This document shows, one piece after another, positions 1-11,981 of a stretch of DNA of 64,000 nt. Source of the DNA: Balanoglossus misakiensis (taxonomy: Eukaryota > Hemichordata); the NCBI GenBank assembly GCA_040954595.2, contig CM082576.2, positions 14,446,001 through 14,510,000 of the forward strand, read 5' to 3'. Each line of letters opens with the position of its first letter. Positions within the stretch are counted from its first letter, which is position 1. Below the pieces are notes generated by a model. The model saw only the letters and a program-made list of their open reading frames with translations. It was not told where the DNA came from and ran no database searches. The position numbers and the translations under genes are program-made.

Positions 1-42
1 CGAAAAATTTAACTCGCGAAAATAAAGTGTTTTACAGTATTC
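1..42. mobile_element. End of a CGCG-rich MITE cut by the window edge
   Basis: ACTCGCGAAAATAAAGTG followed by TTTTACAGTA is the inverted counterpart of the left end of the element at 28.5 kb. Confidence 0.5.
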
Positions 43-99
43 AAAACTGTGCCTGTCTATTGCAGAAGTCATTCCCGATCAACAAAAGTGCATACATAC

Positions 100-3000
100 C
101 CAGATACTTAATTTTCTGCTTGACTGCTCCAAAGGCAGACGATCGCCGTCTTGCAGATTTCTCTTGTACGTTCTCCTTCTCATCACTTTCTATGAGAGAA
201 GTCCGATCATCCGCAATCACGTAGAAGATACTATTTTTCAGCGCAGCATTGCTTTTATTGTGTTTGTCTTTGTATATGCTGTTTTTTTTAGTTCCACCTC
301 TTCCCGAGCCTTTCCTCGGGACGGCAGCTGTGCTGACCGGTTCGGTCTTCGTCGGCGTGGCAGCGACCTCAGGTCTCTTCAACGTGCCGTCTCGAGATGG
401 CTTTCCGTTCTCCGGCGATTCTTTCTCCTCGGAGGTGTCATCATCGCCTTCCGGAATATCCGGCGACGCCCGCTGTTTGGCGCCCCGCAAGTTCAGCAGA
501 TCCTCCCAGCGGCTGCTGTCCAACGGGTCGGAGAGAATCGCGTCCGAGCTGCCTCCCCTCTGTCGGGAGAGGCTGAGAGGTATGCGGGAGGTTCTCTGAC
601 GAGGTCTCGGGCAGTTGACGTCGTCGGTGGCGAAGACATCGGCCGAGGGCGAGGTCGCACCGAGCTCCGGCGGATCGGTGAAAACCGAGTCCCGGCTGAT
701 GTCGCTCTCCGAAACGCTCAACGCGCTGCCGCAAGAGCCGGCCGAGTCGCGACTGGTCAAATCAGCGCTTTGTTTGTAATCCTCGTGCAGGGCGAGCATT
801 TTCTTGTCGATCCGAACCGACTGGTTAAACATCGCCCACTGACCTCTGGGCAACGTGAGGTTGTTGTCGTCGTCGCTCTGACTCGACGCCAACGGATCAA
901 AGTCGCTAACGGAAAACCTGAGGTCGGAATTCCTCGGAGACGGGGTGCGGACGGGCTCCAAGATTCCGGCGACGCCTCTGCCCGGAATAGGGATGCCCTC
1001 GTCCAGGATGCTGGAGTTTGCCGAATCCAAACTCCTGTTTTCCGACTCGCTCGCCACCGACACAAAACTGGTTCTGTCGGTCGTGGAAAACGTCGTGTTG
1101 CTGAGGTTGTCCAATATTGACGAAATTCCCGTACTCTTCGATTCGGCGCTGATCGTGCTGTCCACAGAGTGGCTACTGGTTGTACTGTACTCGGAACACA
1201 GAGATTTGCGATCATCGACATGCTTATCGCTGTCCGTATCAAACGTTGCCCAGGTGTTCCTCTTCGTGGGTGGTGTCGCACTATTACCCGGCGCGCCGTA
1301 AGGAGGGTCGCTAGCCACGGGCGTCCACGGATCTAAGAAGTCTTTGGTGTTCTGCGTGGCGCGCGACGACGGTTCCGCGTACGGATCTCGGTTCGCGTGC
1401 GCCGCGGCCGGTATCGCGCTGGTCCGTTTCACCGGCAAGGGCGGTGGCGGCGCTTGCCTCGGAGGCGACGCCGGCAGTCGGTCCGCGTCGATCCCGAACG
1501 CCGACGGCGGGCGATGGCCCTGCCTGGTGGGTTCGAACGGCTTGTAGTAATCCCCCGAGTTCCTGCCGACGACTTTGGTCGGTGCGGACTCGCTCGCGGC
1601 CATCTGCGTGGCCGTCCGGACGGCGGGTGACACGTCGGTCGGCGGGGGTGGGGGCGAAATTATCGGTGCTGGGTAACGCTTGCCGCCGTCGCTCTCCGAA
1701 GTCACAGAGGACGATTTGTCCAGGGAGACCTCGGAAGCCGCGGATATAGTTCTCGGACGTTCATCGAACGCCGACTTCATAAACCTCTGTCCCGGAGGCA
1801 AAGTGTTACTCCGCCGTCCTAGATAGACTTTGTCCGTCAACGGGTCCTTCACCGTGGACGTGACACCATCAATGTCACTGGAATACAAGGGTTCGTCTCT
1901 GTGCACTTCGTCCGTTTCCGCATTTTCACTGACTGGCACGAGCATCTCAGTCCTGATTCGCTTTGCCCGACTGTTAATTGACAGCCTCGCCAAATCAGAA
2001 GCAGACAAGGTTGCCGAACGATTCATAGACGACGTCCAGAAATCTGCGAAGCAATGTAAAAAGTCACAGGATTCATGGCAGTTATAACACCTTACAAGGA
2101 ATCAATCGCAAAGTAGTTGACGTACAAAAAACACTATGTTTTTACTGTATAATCCTTTAATTAAAGCTTTAGCCGTGATTTTCCTCTTTGATAAACACCA
2201 GGAAAATCTTGGAAACATGCTGCCAAAGAAATTTTGATGCCCCATCTTTAAAGCCACTTGCAAATGATTAGGCAGCAAAATAGCCAATTCTACAAGGCAC
2301 CAAAATGTAAAATTGTTCCAAAGTAGAAGTTCATTTCTTGAGTTAAAGAACTGACATTGATTTAACAGCCACCACTTTCATTCTTTTACATCAAGAAATT
2401 GCTTAATTGGTATTACTTGCAACATGCTGAAGTATTGATTTTTTTAGGATACTCTTTCTGTCAAACAGATGCAATAGTAATGGACATAATACAATGTATC
2501 ATGATATAATCAAGTCGCAATAGAAGTATGCTGCTAGTATAATACACATCATTATTGGTTTATGTTCAACGCCACTGGAATTGACCTTTTTGAAGATTTT
2601 CAAACGAAACATTTGACGAAGGTACTATTCTTACCTGGTCCGAGGAGACCCAATGCTGAAAGTTCTTGGGTGCTGTTGGCATGCAGAATGGGTATCGGCA
2701 GTACTAGCTGGGTTGACAAACACTCTTGGAATTTGCAAAGATGAGCTATTAACTTTGGTACGGTATCAAACACTCTGTCAACACCCTGTAGCTTGACACC
2801 TATAAACAGACAGGACATGAAGTACGAGAAGTTTATAGAGTCTGCAGCATCAGAGACAGTTTCTACTGTCTATGGCAGCATTCTGTTAACAAGTCAGATT
2901 GTCAACAACACGAATTATGAGGGAAAACAGCAGTAACGGATGCCAGGAGAGAAAAAAATGTGAAGTTCTGATAATATGGACTTTTTGAATGCAGTTAGGT

Positions 3001-6000
3001 CAGGAACAATTTTTATGTTTTTAAGACTATTATTTATTACTACATGTATATCTGTGATCAGTTCCTCTATAGGATTAATTATGACGGTGATGTCATTGTA
3101 AAACCTTTGACACGAAATCTAGCAATTCTGTTTTCCTTTTCATGTTAATTTTCATGTAGATTGCAATGTTTACTTAATTCTACATTTATTTGACTTTTGA
3201 GTCAGTAGGTAAAATAAGGTTTGGTTTATAATATCAGAACCACACAATTATTTTTCTTAAACTATATTTACATGTATTGTATCACATTTACAAAACGAGG
3301 GCAGTGTGTCAATGTAGCTTTGATTTTGAAGCAAACTGAGGGTTACACAGCGAAAAACCTATTTCCTGGTATGCCGAATGTACATGTAGGAGGATGCCAT
3401 AACCATCTGCGACTCCTTACCTACCACTGTTGTGTTGGGAAATGACCTTGGGTGCTGGGAGTACCGGTATGCGAATGTATGATTTTGCAAAAAAATCTTG
3501 ATACACAACATTGTTTACTTGTAAAGGGACAGGTAAACCACTCGAGCACACATTGAGTCAACACGGTATGATATACAGCAAAATCAATACGACAGTATGA
3601 TAACGTATGATAACAGGGAAGTACAACTAACGGTACATTGCAAGCGACACAAATGATGGCTGTTATGTTCATACTTTGAACTCAGGATACATGTATGCGA
3701 AATCTGTAAACAAACACTGATTCAGGAAATACTAGTAATGTGACAAATTTTATGGCAGATTTGATCAATACTTTTCCATGGCTTACCAGCAAGTGTCCTT
3801 TTGATGGTGTACTCCTTGACTACAAAATGGGAGTCTTCTAGAACTCTCACGGCCAAAGTCATGCAGTCTGCTTCACTGCTCTGATACACTATGAAGCTCT
3901 GTAGAGACAATTTGCAAAGTATAGTTGACACACATATGACACTATGAATTTACAGTACAATCCTTCAATTAAGCTTCGCCCATGATTAGGCATCAGACAG
4001 ACCTGACTTTGTAATATTTTACTCATTGATAAACACCAGCAAAGACTAGGAAGTCTTGGTATCGTGCTGCCAAAGTAAGTTTAATGCTTCCAATGTGAAT
4101 GATTAGGTGACATATTAATATTACCAAATTTCACGAGGCACCCAATCTGATTAAAATCAGATGTAGAGTTAAGTGCTGTTTTTAGCTTTGGTGATCGTTA
4201 TGGCAAGCAGGAAAAGGGGACATGTTTTATTAACATACTGCACAAACTGAAGTGCTGTAAAAATATTTTAAATAAGGAAACGATTTGATCTAAAACCATC
4301 AAAATATTTTCTGCAATCATGGTGTTATGTCGGTTGGTATGGGTAAATACTTTTTCTACAATCTCAACAATTTATTCATATCACACATAACAATTGTAGC
4401 AATAGTATTTACCCATACCTACCAACCCTAACACCATCGTTGCAGAAAATATTTTGATGTTTTGAGATCAAATCTCAACAATTTATTCATATCACTCATA
4501 ACAGAAGTGGAATGTACACTGCACAGATCCAAAACTTACCCCTAGTCTTTGCGCATGAAGCATGTGCACCACCACTTTGTGGCTGGTTGTGGAGGGCTGA
4601 TACCACACAGGGTGTGTTGGTATTAGGCGATCGACAACATCAATGTCTTTCACACTTGCTGCTAACTGTTCGCACACAGTAGGGGCTTTGTGGGGTGAGG
4701 GTGCCATAGGGAGTTCCTGAAACGAATGACACCAAAACTTGTCTCATGAGAGAGAAAGTAGAAACGCACAGAAGAATCACATGAGATTATTAATTTTTTT
4801 TACCACTTTCATGACTACATCTTTTTTAATAGCAGATTACGTAGCAATTAAAAAATAATAATCTCTGGTATTAACTCTAAACTTGCACAAACTAGGCAGT
4901 GCTCTTCCCTGACCAATTACAAAGCAGCCAGCAGCCGCCACTCTGTAATTTGTGTAAAAACAATATAACTCATTAACATAACAATTACAAACATTGTTAT
5001 GTAAATTAGTTGTCACTCTGTCAGAAATTCCTGGGGAGAACACTTGTTGGTCATTCAGGTATATGGATTTGAACTTGTCCAAATAAGCCCAATCAGGTAC
5101 TGAACACATCCCATCTTCGAACATCATTTTCTGCCACAGGTAGGCATTTGAGTTGTGGTATTCAGCCTGTTTTCCAGTGTAATTTCAACTGAAACAAAAC
5201 ACTGTCTAGCAGACTTAATCTGCCAAAAGTGATGCCCTTATAAACTTTGACTTGCAGAGAATTAACTTACATGTAAACAAGACATAAATCTGTCAAAGGA
5301 AATTTCTTTTTTTTTCTTTTTTTTGTTACCTCAATAAACACAGGACTGTCCCGATTGTCGTCTGTATCACTGCTTTCCGAGACACCTGCAACATCTACTT
5401 TTTCGGCTTCGTCTGCACAGCTAATGTAGTCTTCAAATTCTTCATTGCTGGAAGTAAGATGAAAAAAAAGCCAAAATGTTATTTGATTGAAATTTTTCTT
5501 TTCAGGCTACTGCCTCAATGCATGGAGTGAAATTGCCACAAAATGGCTGAGATGAGCGATGCATCAATGGGTTATCTTTTCACCGAAACCACCCCAAAAT
5601 TTACATTTATGTTGCGAGTGGTCAATCGGTACACTATCAGTTGCCCGAGAGTGTCCTTGGCATTTCCTGTTGTTCATATGCCGGGTAGACAAACTCAGCT
5701 GACTGATATTATTAAACTGATTATCTACGCCAAGAGCGCTGGGGGAAAACACAGCAACCAGAATACATCTAAATGTCTGATGCATCACTAGATCAACATT
5801 GGAATATGTAAACTTGTCAACTGCAATTTTGCACTGTACAAGCACCTGTCAGGATATTACATTCACAATTAGCACACAAGGTCACTGCTCCAATATGAAA
5901 CTATCTACGAACTATGACCTTGATTCAGTCTCATACCCAATGAAAGTCCCATAGAAAGAAAAATATGAATTGTCTGCTATGAAAGGTCAGTCAGAAAGTG

Positions 6001-9000
6001 ACCCCCTTCTACTAACAGAAACTATAAAATATTGGTATAAGTATAATTGACCAAAAAAGTAGTTTAACATCCAATTACATTTACATGTACCAAAAATGGT
6101 AGAATATTTAGATTTGTTGAGAAATTTCTTATCGTCAATATTTAAATAAACAGCCCATTACATTTCAATGACATTCCACAACTAACACACCCCCTTGGTT
6201 TATACCCAACAATCATATATTTCTGTATCCACAGTTTACTGGAGTGGATAGTTTCATCGCGGCTATTTCGGGAAGAATTTGACAAAATTGTGATACAGCT
6301 GATCACGACATCACATGTATCTACTGGTTCTAAGTAATTAATATGGACAGTTATCTGCCTGTCAATATCTGTACAGGTATAAATCATACAAGTTGTCCTT
6401 CCTATAATTTGTCTCAAGCCATATAATGAACCCTGGACCTGCTTTGTGATATTGTTATTATTTCACAGAATGACCAGCCCTGGGTTGAACACATCTGTAA
6501 TGAAATTACATGTATGCTGTTTGGATCATGGCCATGTTTAGAGAGATTTGAGAGTGCCCACTGCCCGCAATGTAACCAGGGAAATAATCTACAATATCAA
6601 CAATATGCAATACTGCTGTTTGGTGAGTGAGATCAACAAGCGTACAATATGTGCAAATACAAGATTGGAATGAAACCAAGATTAATGCACGTGATTTATG
6701 AACTTGCCGCGTTCAGATCTTTGATTACATTTAAGTTTTACAAGTTCTTTTTTGTGCTGTGAACGGTATTAAATTAAAATACAGGTAGACCTACATGTAA
6801 TAAACTGGAGCTAAATAGATCTGTGCAAATGCAAATGTACATGTACATGTATACATGTACCTGAACATTTGGTTGCTAGAATATCTACCACAAACCTTTT
6901 TGCCTAGCAACAGGTTCATAACAATGTCATAAAAATTGCAGGACTATTTTAAGCATGATCGAGTTAGATCACCTAGCTGCTTTCAACACAGATACATGCC
7001 ATATCAAATTAAACTAATTATTTTTGAAATACCATCATGCAATTAAAAAATAAATAATTATGCAAACTACACTTACTGTACTTATATTCAAGCACAACTG
7101 CCCACTTACTGTACTTAATATATTCAAGCACAACTGCCAACCACTGACTACATGTACATGTAGATTTGTAGCTGTGCCTTCCCAACTACAAGTATATTAA
7201 ACCCCCGGTACTGAGCACACAAATTCAGCTACATGTACTGTGAGACTCCCAGCAGAGCAGATGCAAGTGTGACTATACCCACTAGTATTCTGCAGTCAAC
7301 TTACACTGACAATTACATATTTCCACAAATATGACACGATAATGCATATTCCCTTTGTGCACGGGGAGCAAAACATATCACGTGTCTTATCTTGCGCCGT
7401 TACTGTTACACCAGTCTCTCGATAGTACATCCGCCCCCTCTAACTGCGATACACTATCCTCACACACCCGGAAGAAGCCGGAAAGGAATATTTAAAATAG
7501 AACAGAAGAACAAATGAGGATTTACCTTATTTGCCGTGATTTTGAAGTGGGGCTTGAAGGTTTCTCCGAGCCGCTGGCGGTTTCTGGAAACACCTCACAT
7601 AAATCACTCAGCATCATATCCAAATCGCTGGCTATGCTGCCCAAAAACTACAATAAAAAGTGCCAAACAACACTGCCATTAATCTCTCATCATGATTTGT
7701 CTTTCATAACATGTGTGCAATTGTTACTTCCTTCACTGAAGTCAAAGGTCAGACACAGGCCCGGTGCCTGTTACATCAAGGGTCGTTTGCGTACAATGCT
7801 ACCAATGCAACAAGGAAACTCAACCAACCATTGCAGTGCAAGCTTCTCTTGATAGTTCGACAAAGGAGAATATTATTGAACAATGCCTGTCTACTTTCTA
7901 CCGACATCTGGAAGAGTACTCCCTCACATACTTGTGTAGGTCGCATTTTTTGTTGCTACATGTATACAATGACCACCACTATGCACTGTCGCTTGAAATG
8001 ATTCTTTGCACATTATTCAATTAGAAAAACACATGTCTGGCTAAAGCACATGTAAGTCTGCACAGTACTTTTATTGTACATGTAACCTTGGAGAATTAAT
8101 TTCAGGCATGTCTTAAAGGGACAAAGTCTCTTTCTCGCTCCCCCTTTTCCATGAATTATTTTTGATACAAGACACCATTTTATGTTAAGTAGCACAAAAT
8201 GGCCCAAAACCGTCTACACATTTGATTAACAATATTTGGCAGACAGAATTATCATATGTTTACTGTGTAAATAAAAACACATCTTTGAAGGCCTCTCTTC
8301 AAGTGTCACCCATATCAGAATCTAAGCAATTCCATGACACAGACACAGAGAGATATATGACAAAAAACCCAGCAGATCGCTATTGACCATATGGATGTAA
8401 GAGAGAGCTACATGTAGGGGAAGTCAGAGTGCACTAATATTCAATTCAGGCATGTAAAACATTTTTATCTGGATGAGTTGTCGAAAACACTATGAGTATT
8501 TAGTACAAACTGTTTACCTTATAAGTGTTGTACGAATGATCCAGTAGCAATTCATGGCATGTATATGTATATACAATGAAACCCAAAATATCTTTACAGA
8601 GTAAATGTTTACACTAGGAATTTCAAAACATTTCTGGTAGCCGATAGATGTGGCAAGATCACGTATTCTAAAATGGCACCACTTGTCACATTGTACAGTG
8701 AAAAAAAGATGCATAAACTACGGCCTTGGTTTTTGGTGTGGCAGAATATGTCAAACTCAAACTGTACCATTACATGTAGGCAATTGTCAAGTTGGTGTGC
8801 ATTTTATGTAAACAGCAAGATAGTCATAGTTTTATGTCTCTCCTTCTGAATTCACGTGTTTTTTTTTGTCTGGTATAGGCCTATGGATCGTTCAACAAGA
8901 CTGAGTTTTAGATGTGCTTTGAGTTTGGTTTCTCAGGAAAAAGCCATTTTCACCAAATATAACCGTTTACAAAAACAGACAAAAATAATGCCAGAAGTTG

Positions 9001-10038
9001 AATATTAGGGATTCATAAAATTTGCACATTTTGTTTCATGGGACATTGCCTGAGTAACATTAATAGTGAGTTAACAATGCCTTACCTATAGGAAAATTTT
9101 CATATCATGTGATAAAAACACCAAGCCTGGCATTTTTTCCCCATTTTTTTGGCATACTACATGACAAAATCACCAAGATATTTTTGTAAAGAATCATCTG
9201 AATTATACATGACAAAAATGGCTTTTCCTGAATAACTGAACCCCAAGCTCAGATATAAATCTAAAAATCAGCCTTTACTGAACTTCCCCTTTAAATCAAT
9301 AGAGTTTCCAGTTTTATTCAAGCTTGGCTAAGCTTGTATCCTTACACAAACCAAGCTTGAATGGGCTATTCTAACAAACAGAAAAGAACATAAAAAGTCA
9401 TAGGTAAATGTGATCACAGTTTCTCTGCAAGGGGAACAGGATTGAGAGAGACTTGGAGTGGTGCGAGTCTGTATAATGCATGCACTTGGTCAGTATAAAA
9501 ATTAAAATGGTTTTCATAATCACATAGACCATAAATACTGTAAAACAGGAAATTTTCGTGAACAATAATTTTTTGCAAACTACGCGAGAGCCCCTAAAAC
9601 GCGAAAAATAAAAAAGGTCCCGTAAAAATGTTTTTGGAGATAACGATGCAGTGAAATACAAGAACGTGAAAATTAATAGTTGCGTGACAGTTGCCTCTTT
9701 TGATATCACAAGAATTTCCCATTTTACAGTAAATTCCATACATCTACACAAATGGAACTACATTTTTACAAACCTTGCGTTCACCTATCAGATCATCGTT
9801 TTAAATCACTGTTACTTCTAACAAGTATAAATGTCATGGAAGTCTATAAATATTCTGTACCAACCGGGGTTACTTTATTATAAAAATTCACCAAAAAAGT
9901 CAGTTTTCTACTTACATCCATATAACTGGATCTCCTCCTGGCCACTCGACTGTCCAAGTCAGTGACAGTCAGGAACTGACTCTTGGGCCTTCTTGTTGAC
10001 ATTGTGGACATCAATGAAGCTGTTCCATCAAATTGCAT
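100..10038 (-). CDS. RIN: RIN-family Ras and Rab interactor, 5' portion (SH2 + proline-rich region)
   Basis: Coding exons on the minus strand: 9916-10038, 7526-7647, 5330-5447, 4540-4716, 3787-3898, 2635-2799, 100-2043. All phases join, giving about 920 residues, open at the left edge. Exons 4-6 encode a RIN-type SH2 domain (about residues 155-270) that opens with DRLIPTHPVW. It is followed by the family's post-SH2 signature, LSALGLLGP joined to DFWTSSM. The 1.94-kb last exon is Ser/Pro-rich with SH3-type stretches (SPPPPPTDVSP, APPPPLPVKR). RIN proteins bind active Ras and act as Rab5 guanine-nucleotide exchange factors in endocytosis through RH, VPS9 and RA domains, which should lie left of base 1. 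The start is well set: a splice acceptor and an in-frame TAA immediately precede ATG 10038. The SH2 FLVR arginine position reads Tyr (FIVY). Which vertebrate paralogue (RIN1, 2 or 3) it matches is unresolved. Confidence 0.86.
2140..2300. repeat. Dispersed repeat, copy A (related copy at about 3945-4145)
   Basis: Shares, in order, ACTGTATAATCCTTTAATTA-like, TTGATAAACACCAG, GTGCTGCCAAAG-like and AATGATTAGG segments with 3945-4145. Both copies lie in RIN-like introns on either side of coding exons. Confidence 0.5.
3945..4145. repeat. Dispersed repeat, copy B
   Basis: A diverged relative of the segment at 2140-2300 in the same orientation, with TTGATAAACACCAG, TGCTGCCAAAG and GAATGATTAGG in common. 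Confidence 0.5.
4282..4474. repeat. Imperfect hairpin repeat
   Basis: GATTTGATCT at the left mirrors GAGATCAAATC at the right, and ATCAAAATATTTTCTGCAA mirrors TTGCAGAAAATATTTTGAT. Arms are about 85 bp. In a RIN-like intron. A TCTCAACAATTTATTCATAT segment follows each arm (about 4361 and 4472). Confidence 0.65.
7072..7142. repeat. Short tandem duplication
   Basis: CTTACTGTACTTA and TATTCAAGCACAACTGCC occur twice in direct succession (period about 37 bp). In a RIN-like intron. Confidence 0.6.
8901..9271. repeat. Diverged foldback element
   Basis: CTGAGTTTTAGAT and AGGAAAAAGCCATTTT at the left are mirrored by AAAATGGCTTTTCCT and ATCTAAAAATCAG at the right, with about 370 bp end to end. In a RIN-like intron. 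Confidence 0.5.
9536..9731. mobile_element. CGCG-rich MITE copy, diverged
   Basis: Starts TACTGTAAAACA and ends TTTTACAGTA. The interior shares CTACGCGAGAGCC and GAGATAACGATGCAGTGAAA-type segments with the 28.5-kb copy. Intronic in the RIN-like gene. Confidence 0.55.
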
Positions 10039-11683
10039 TTACTGAAATTGCAAGAAAAGCAGAGCTTTATTTTCATAGTAAAGACTGGAAGAACAACACC
10101 AGACATGTATGCAAATAGACCTGAAGGGTTTAAATATTTTTCATGAATAAATGTGGAAAATATGGAATCTTAACAAGTGTTTGCAATTACATGTACAATA
10201 TCTTCTGAAAATTGTTTTAAACAAATTATTTTGTAAATAAATCATTTGGACATACTAAACCAAACCTGGAATATGTGAAAGATCATGTATTTTTAAAGTT
10301 GAACCTGCTATAAATGAAAGACATTTTGATTTTGGTTGTTTCTGAGTACATGTAGTTCCATAGAATTTGCAGAAATTGACGCAGTAGAACTTCAGTAACC
10401 AGAATTCATGGGATTGTGATCCAACATTTATCCACTTTCCAAGTTAGAGTGTGTTAAGTGAACCACAGCAGGTATCACCTGCAATTAACTGTACGTAACA
10501 GCTCCCTCAGACAATGCAATCAATGTTCAACAGACTTCCTATCAACCACTTGAATGACCTCAGAATTACTGTTGATCTACATAATCCAGCATTACAGCTC
10601 ACGCTCAGTACTAAACATAAACCTTTCCCAAATGTACAATGAACTCTTAATCTTATATATTTATGCTTACAACTTCTTATATACATGCATAGTAGTGATT
10701 TTGATTTAAATTTTCTTTAGTTGCTGTTCCTATTCAAAGCAAAACTAAAACTATCCATGCCTTGAATACAACTGTTGTCATTTGCAATCAGTTGATTATT
10801 TTAAAATATTTAAAAACATTTTAGCACTATTTAATTATGCCAGCCCTTACATGTATGTTAATGTAATGGTATGTACATGATATAAGCAAACCATATGGTC
10901 TACAGATGACTGACAACAAAACATCCTGTGTAAAGTCATGGTCAAGTACCTATTTAAAAGTTGATATGGTTGAAAGGAATGTCATTCATGTCATGCATGA
11001 TGTCATAAGTTTTCGGTTTTTGTTTGCTTTGTGGTCTGTGCCTTTGATTTGCGGGCGTATGGCGAAAAATTGTAGTTTTTTTTAGTGCTATCGTTTAGTT
11101 ATGACGTTGGACGCAATATTCCTGAACATATTTAAGGACCTTCAGTATTGCGTTCATCATTGTGCGAACCAGTGTGTACCGCATTTCAACTTGAAGTGTC
11201 AATCTCGTTCTATCGTGTCATGGTTCAGTTTGTGTCATTCCATGATTCTTTAACACTATGATGCAGAGAGAAGCAAAGTGGAAATGTCTGCTGGTTTTTC
11301 TGCTTTGAACAATATATTCAATCAATGAGAGTACGGTACGCGTATGTGGACGGTGTGGAGTTTCACTCTCATCGGCGCAGAGAATAAAGTTTTGTACATT
11401 TGTAGTTGTACTTCCTCCTACGTCAGTATGTGAGCGCTAGTATTTATAAGTTTGTCAAACAATTGTGGTTTTACTTCAGTCTTATCCAGAACCCCCAAAC
11501 AATTTCCGTTTAGATCTATTCCGGTAACACATTTTGTCTATTTCATCGCTAACACTGACACTTCATCAAGTTCATGTCAGATCACACACGAAGTACTGAA
11601 ATGAAAACAGTCATCGACGACTGCGTGGTCGTCGATTCAGACTACTTGCGCTACACCATCCCATAAGTGGAAATAATACATAC

Positions 11684-11840
11684 CTAATATTCTCCTGAAA
11701 CAGAGGTTGAAGATAAAGATAAACTTCTCCGCTTTGAGGGATCATCGATTCTGTAAACGATCCATTACGCAGAAACGAGTGAAAAATGAGAGTAGCGTGC
11801 CAAGTTTACGCTGAAGTGTAACACGGAAGCGGAAGTGACT
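11684..11840 (-). other. Probable 5'UTR exon of the RIN-like gene
   Basis: Read on the minus strand, a good donor (ATATTAG followed by GTATGT) lies at 11684. The first coding exon of the RIN-like gene has its own acceptor just upstream of its ATG, so a non-coding leader exon is needed. This is the only strong donor seen near the DDX52 start. The upstream limit of about 11840 is a guess. It is inferred from position and splice consensus, with no transcript evidence. Confidence 0.4.
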
Positions 11841-11981
11841 AATACTGAGAACGTACATTCCCCGGTCTCCCAGAATGCACCATCTTAGCCCTTTAACTCT
11901 CTGTTGTTTGTATACATTCAAATATTTATTGGTATGTTAGGGTAGCCAACTGTTTAGGTATGACCTTTGACCCCAAAGAAA
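11685..11981. promoter_or_regulatory. Putative bidirectional promoter, RIN-like / DDX52
   Basis: The DDX52 start codon (11982, plus) and the likely first exon of the RIN-like gene (minus) lie head to head within about 300 bp. The interval is richer in CpG than the surrounding AT-rich sequence (e.g. around 11740-11860). No TATA box is evident in the expected place for either gene. Shared promoter use is an inference from geometry. Confidence 0.45.

Noticed and set aside
164-1120. 318-codon plus-strand frame
   Set aside because: Antisense shadow of the GC-rich RIN exon, whose minus-strand frame is continuous with the SH2 exons.
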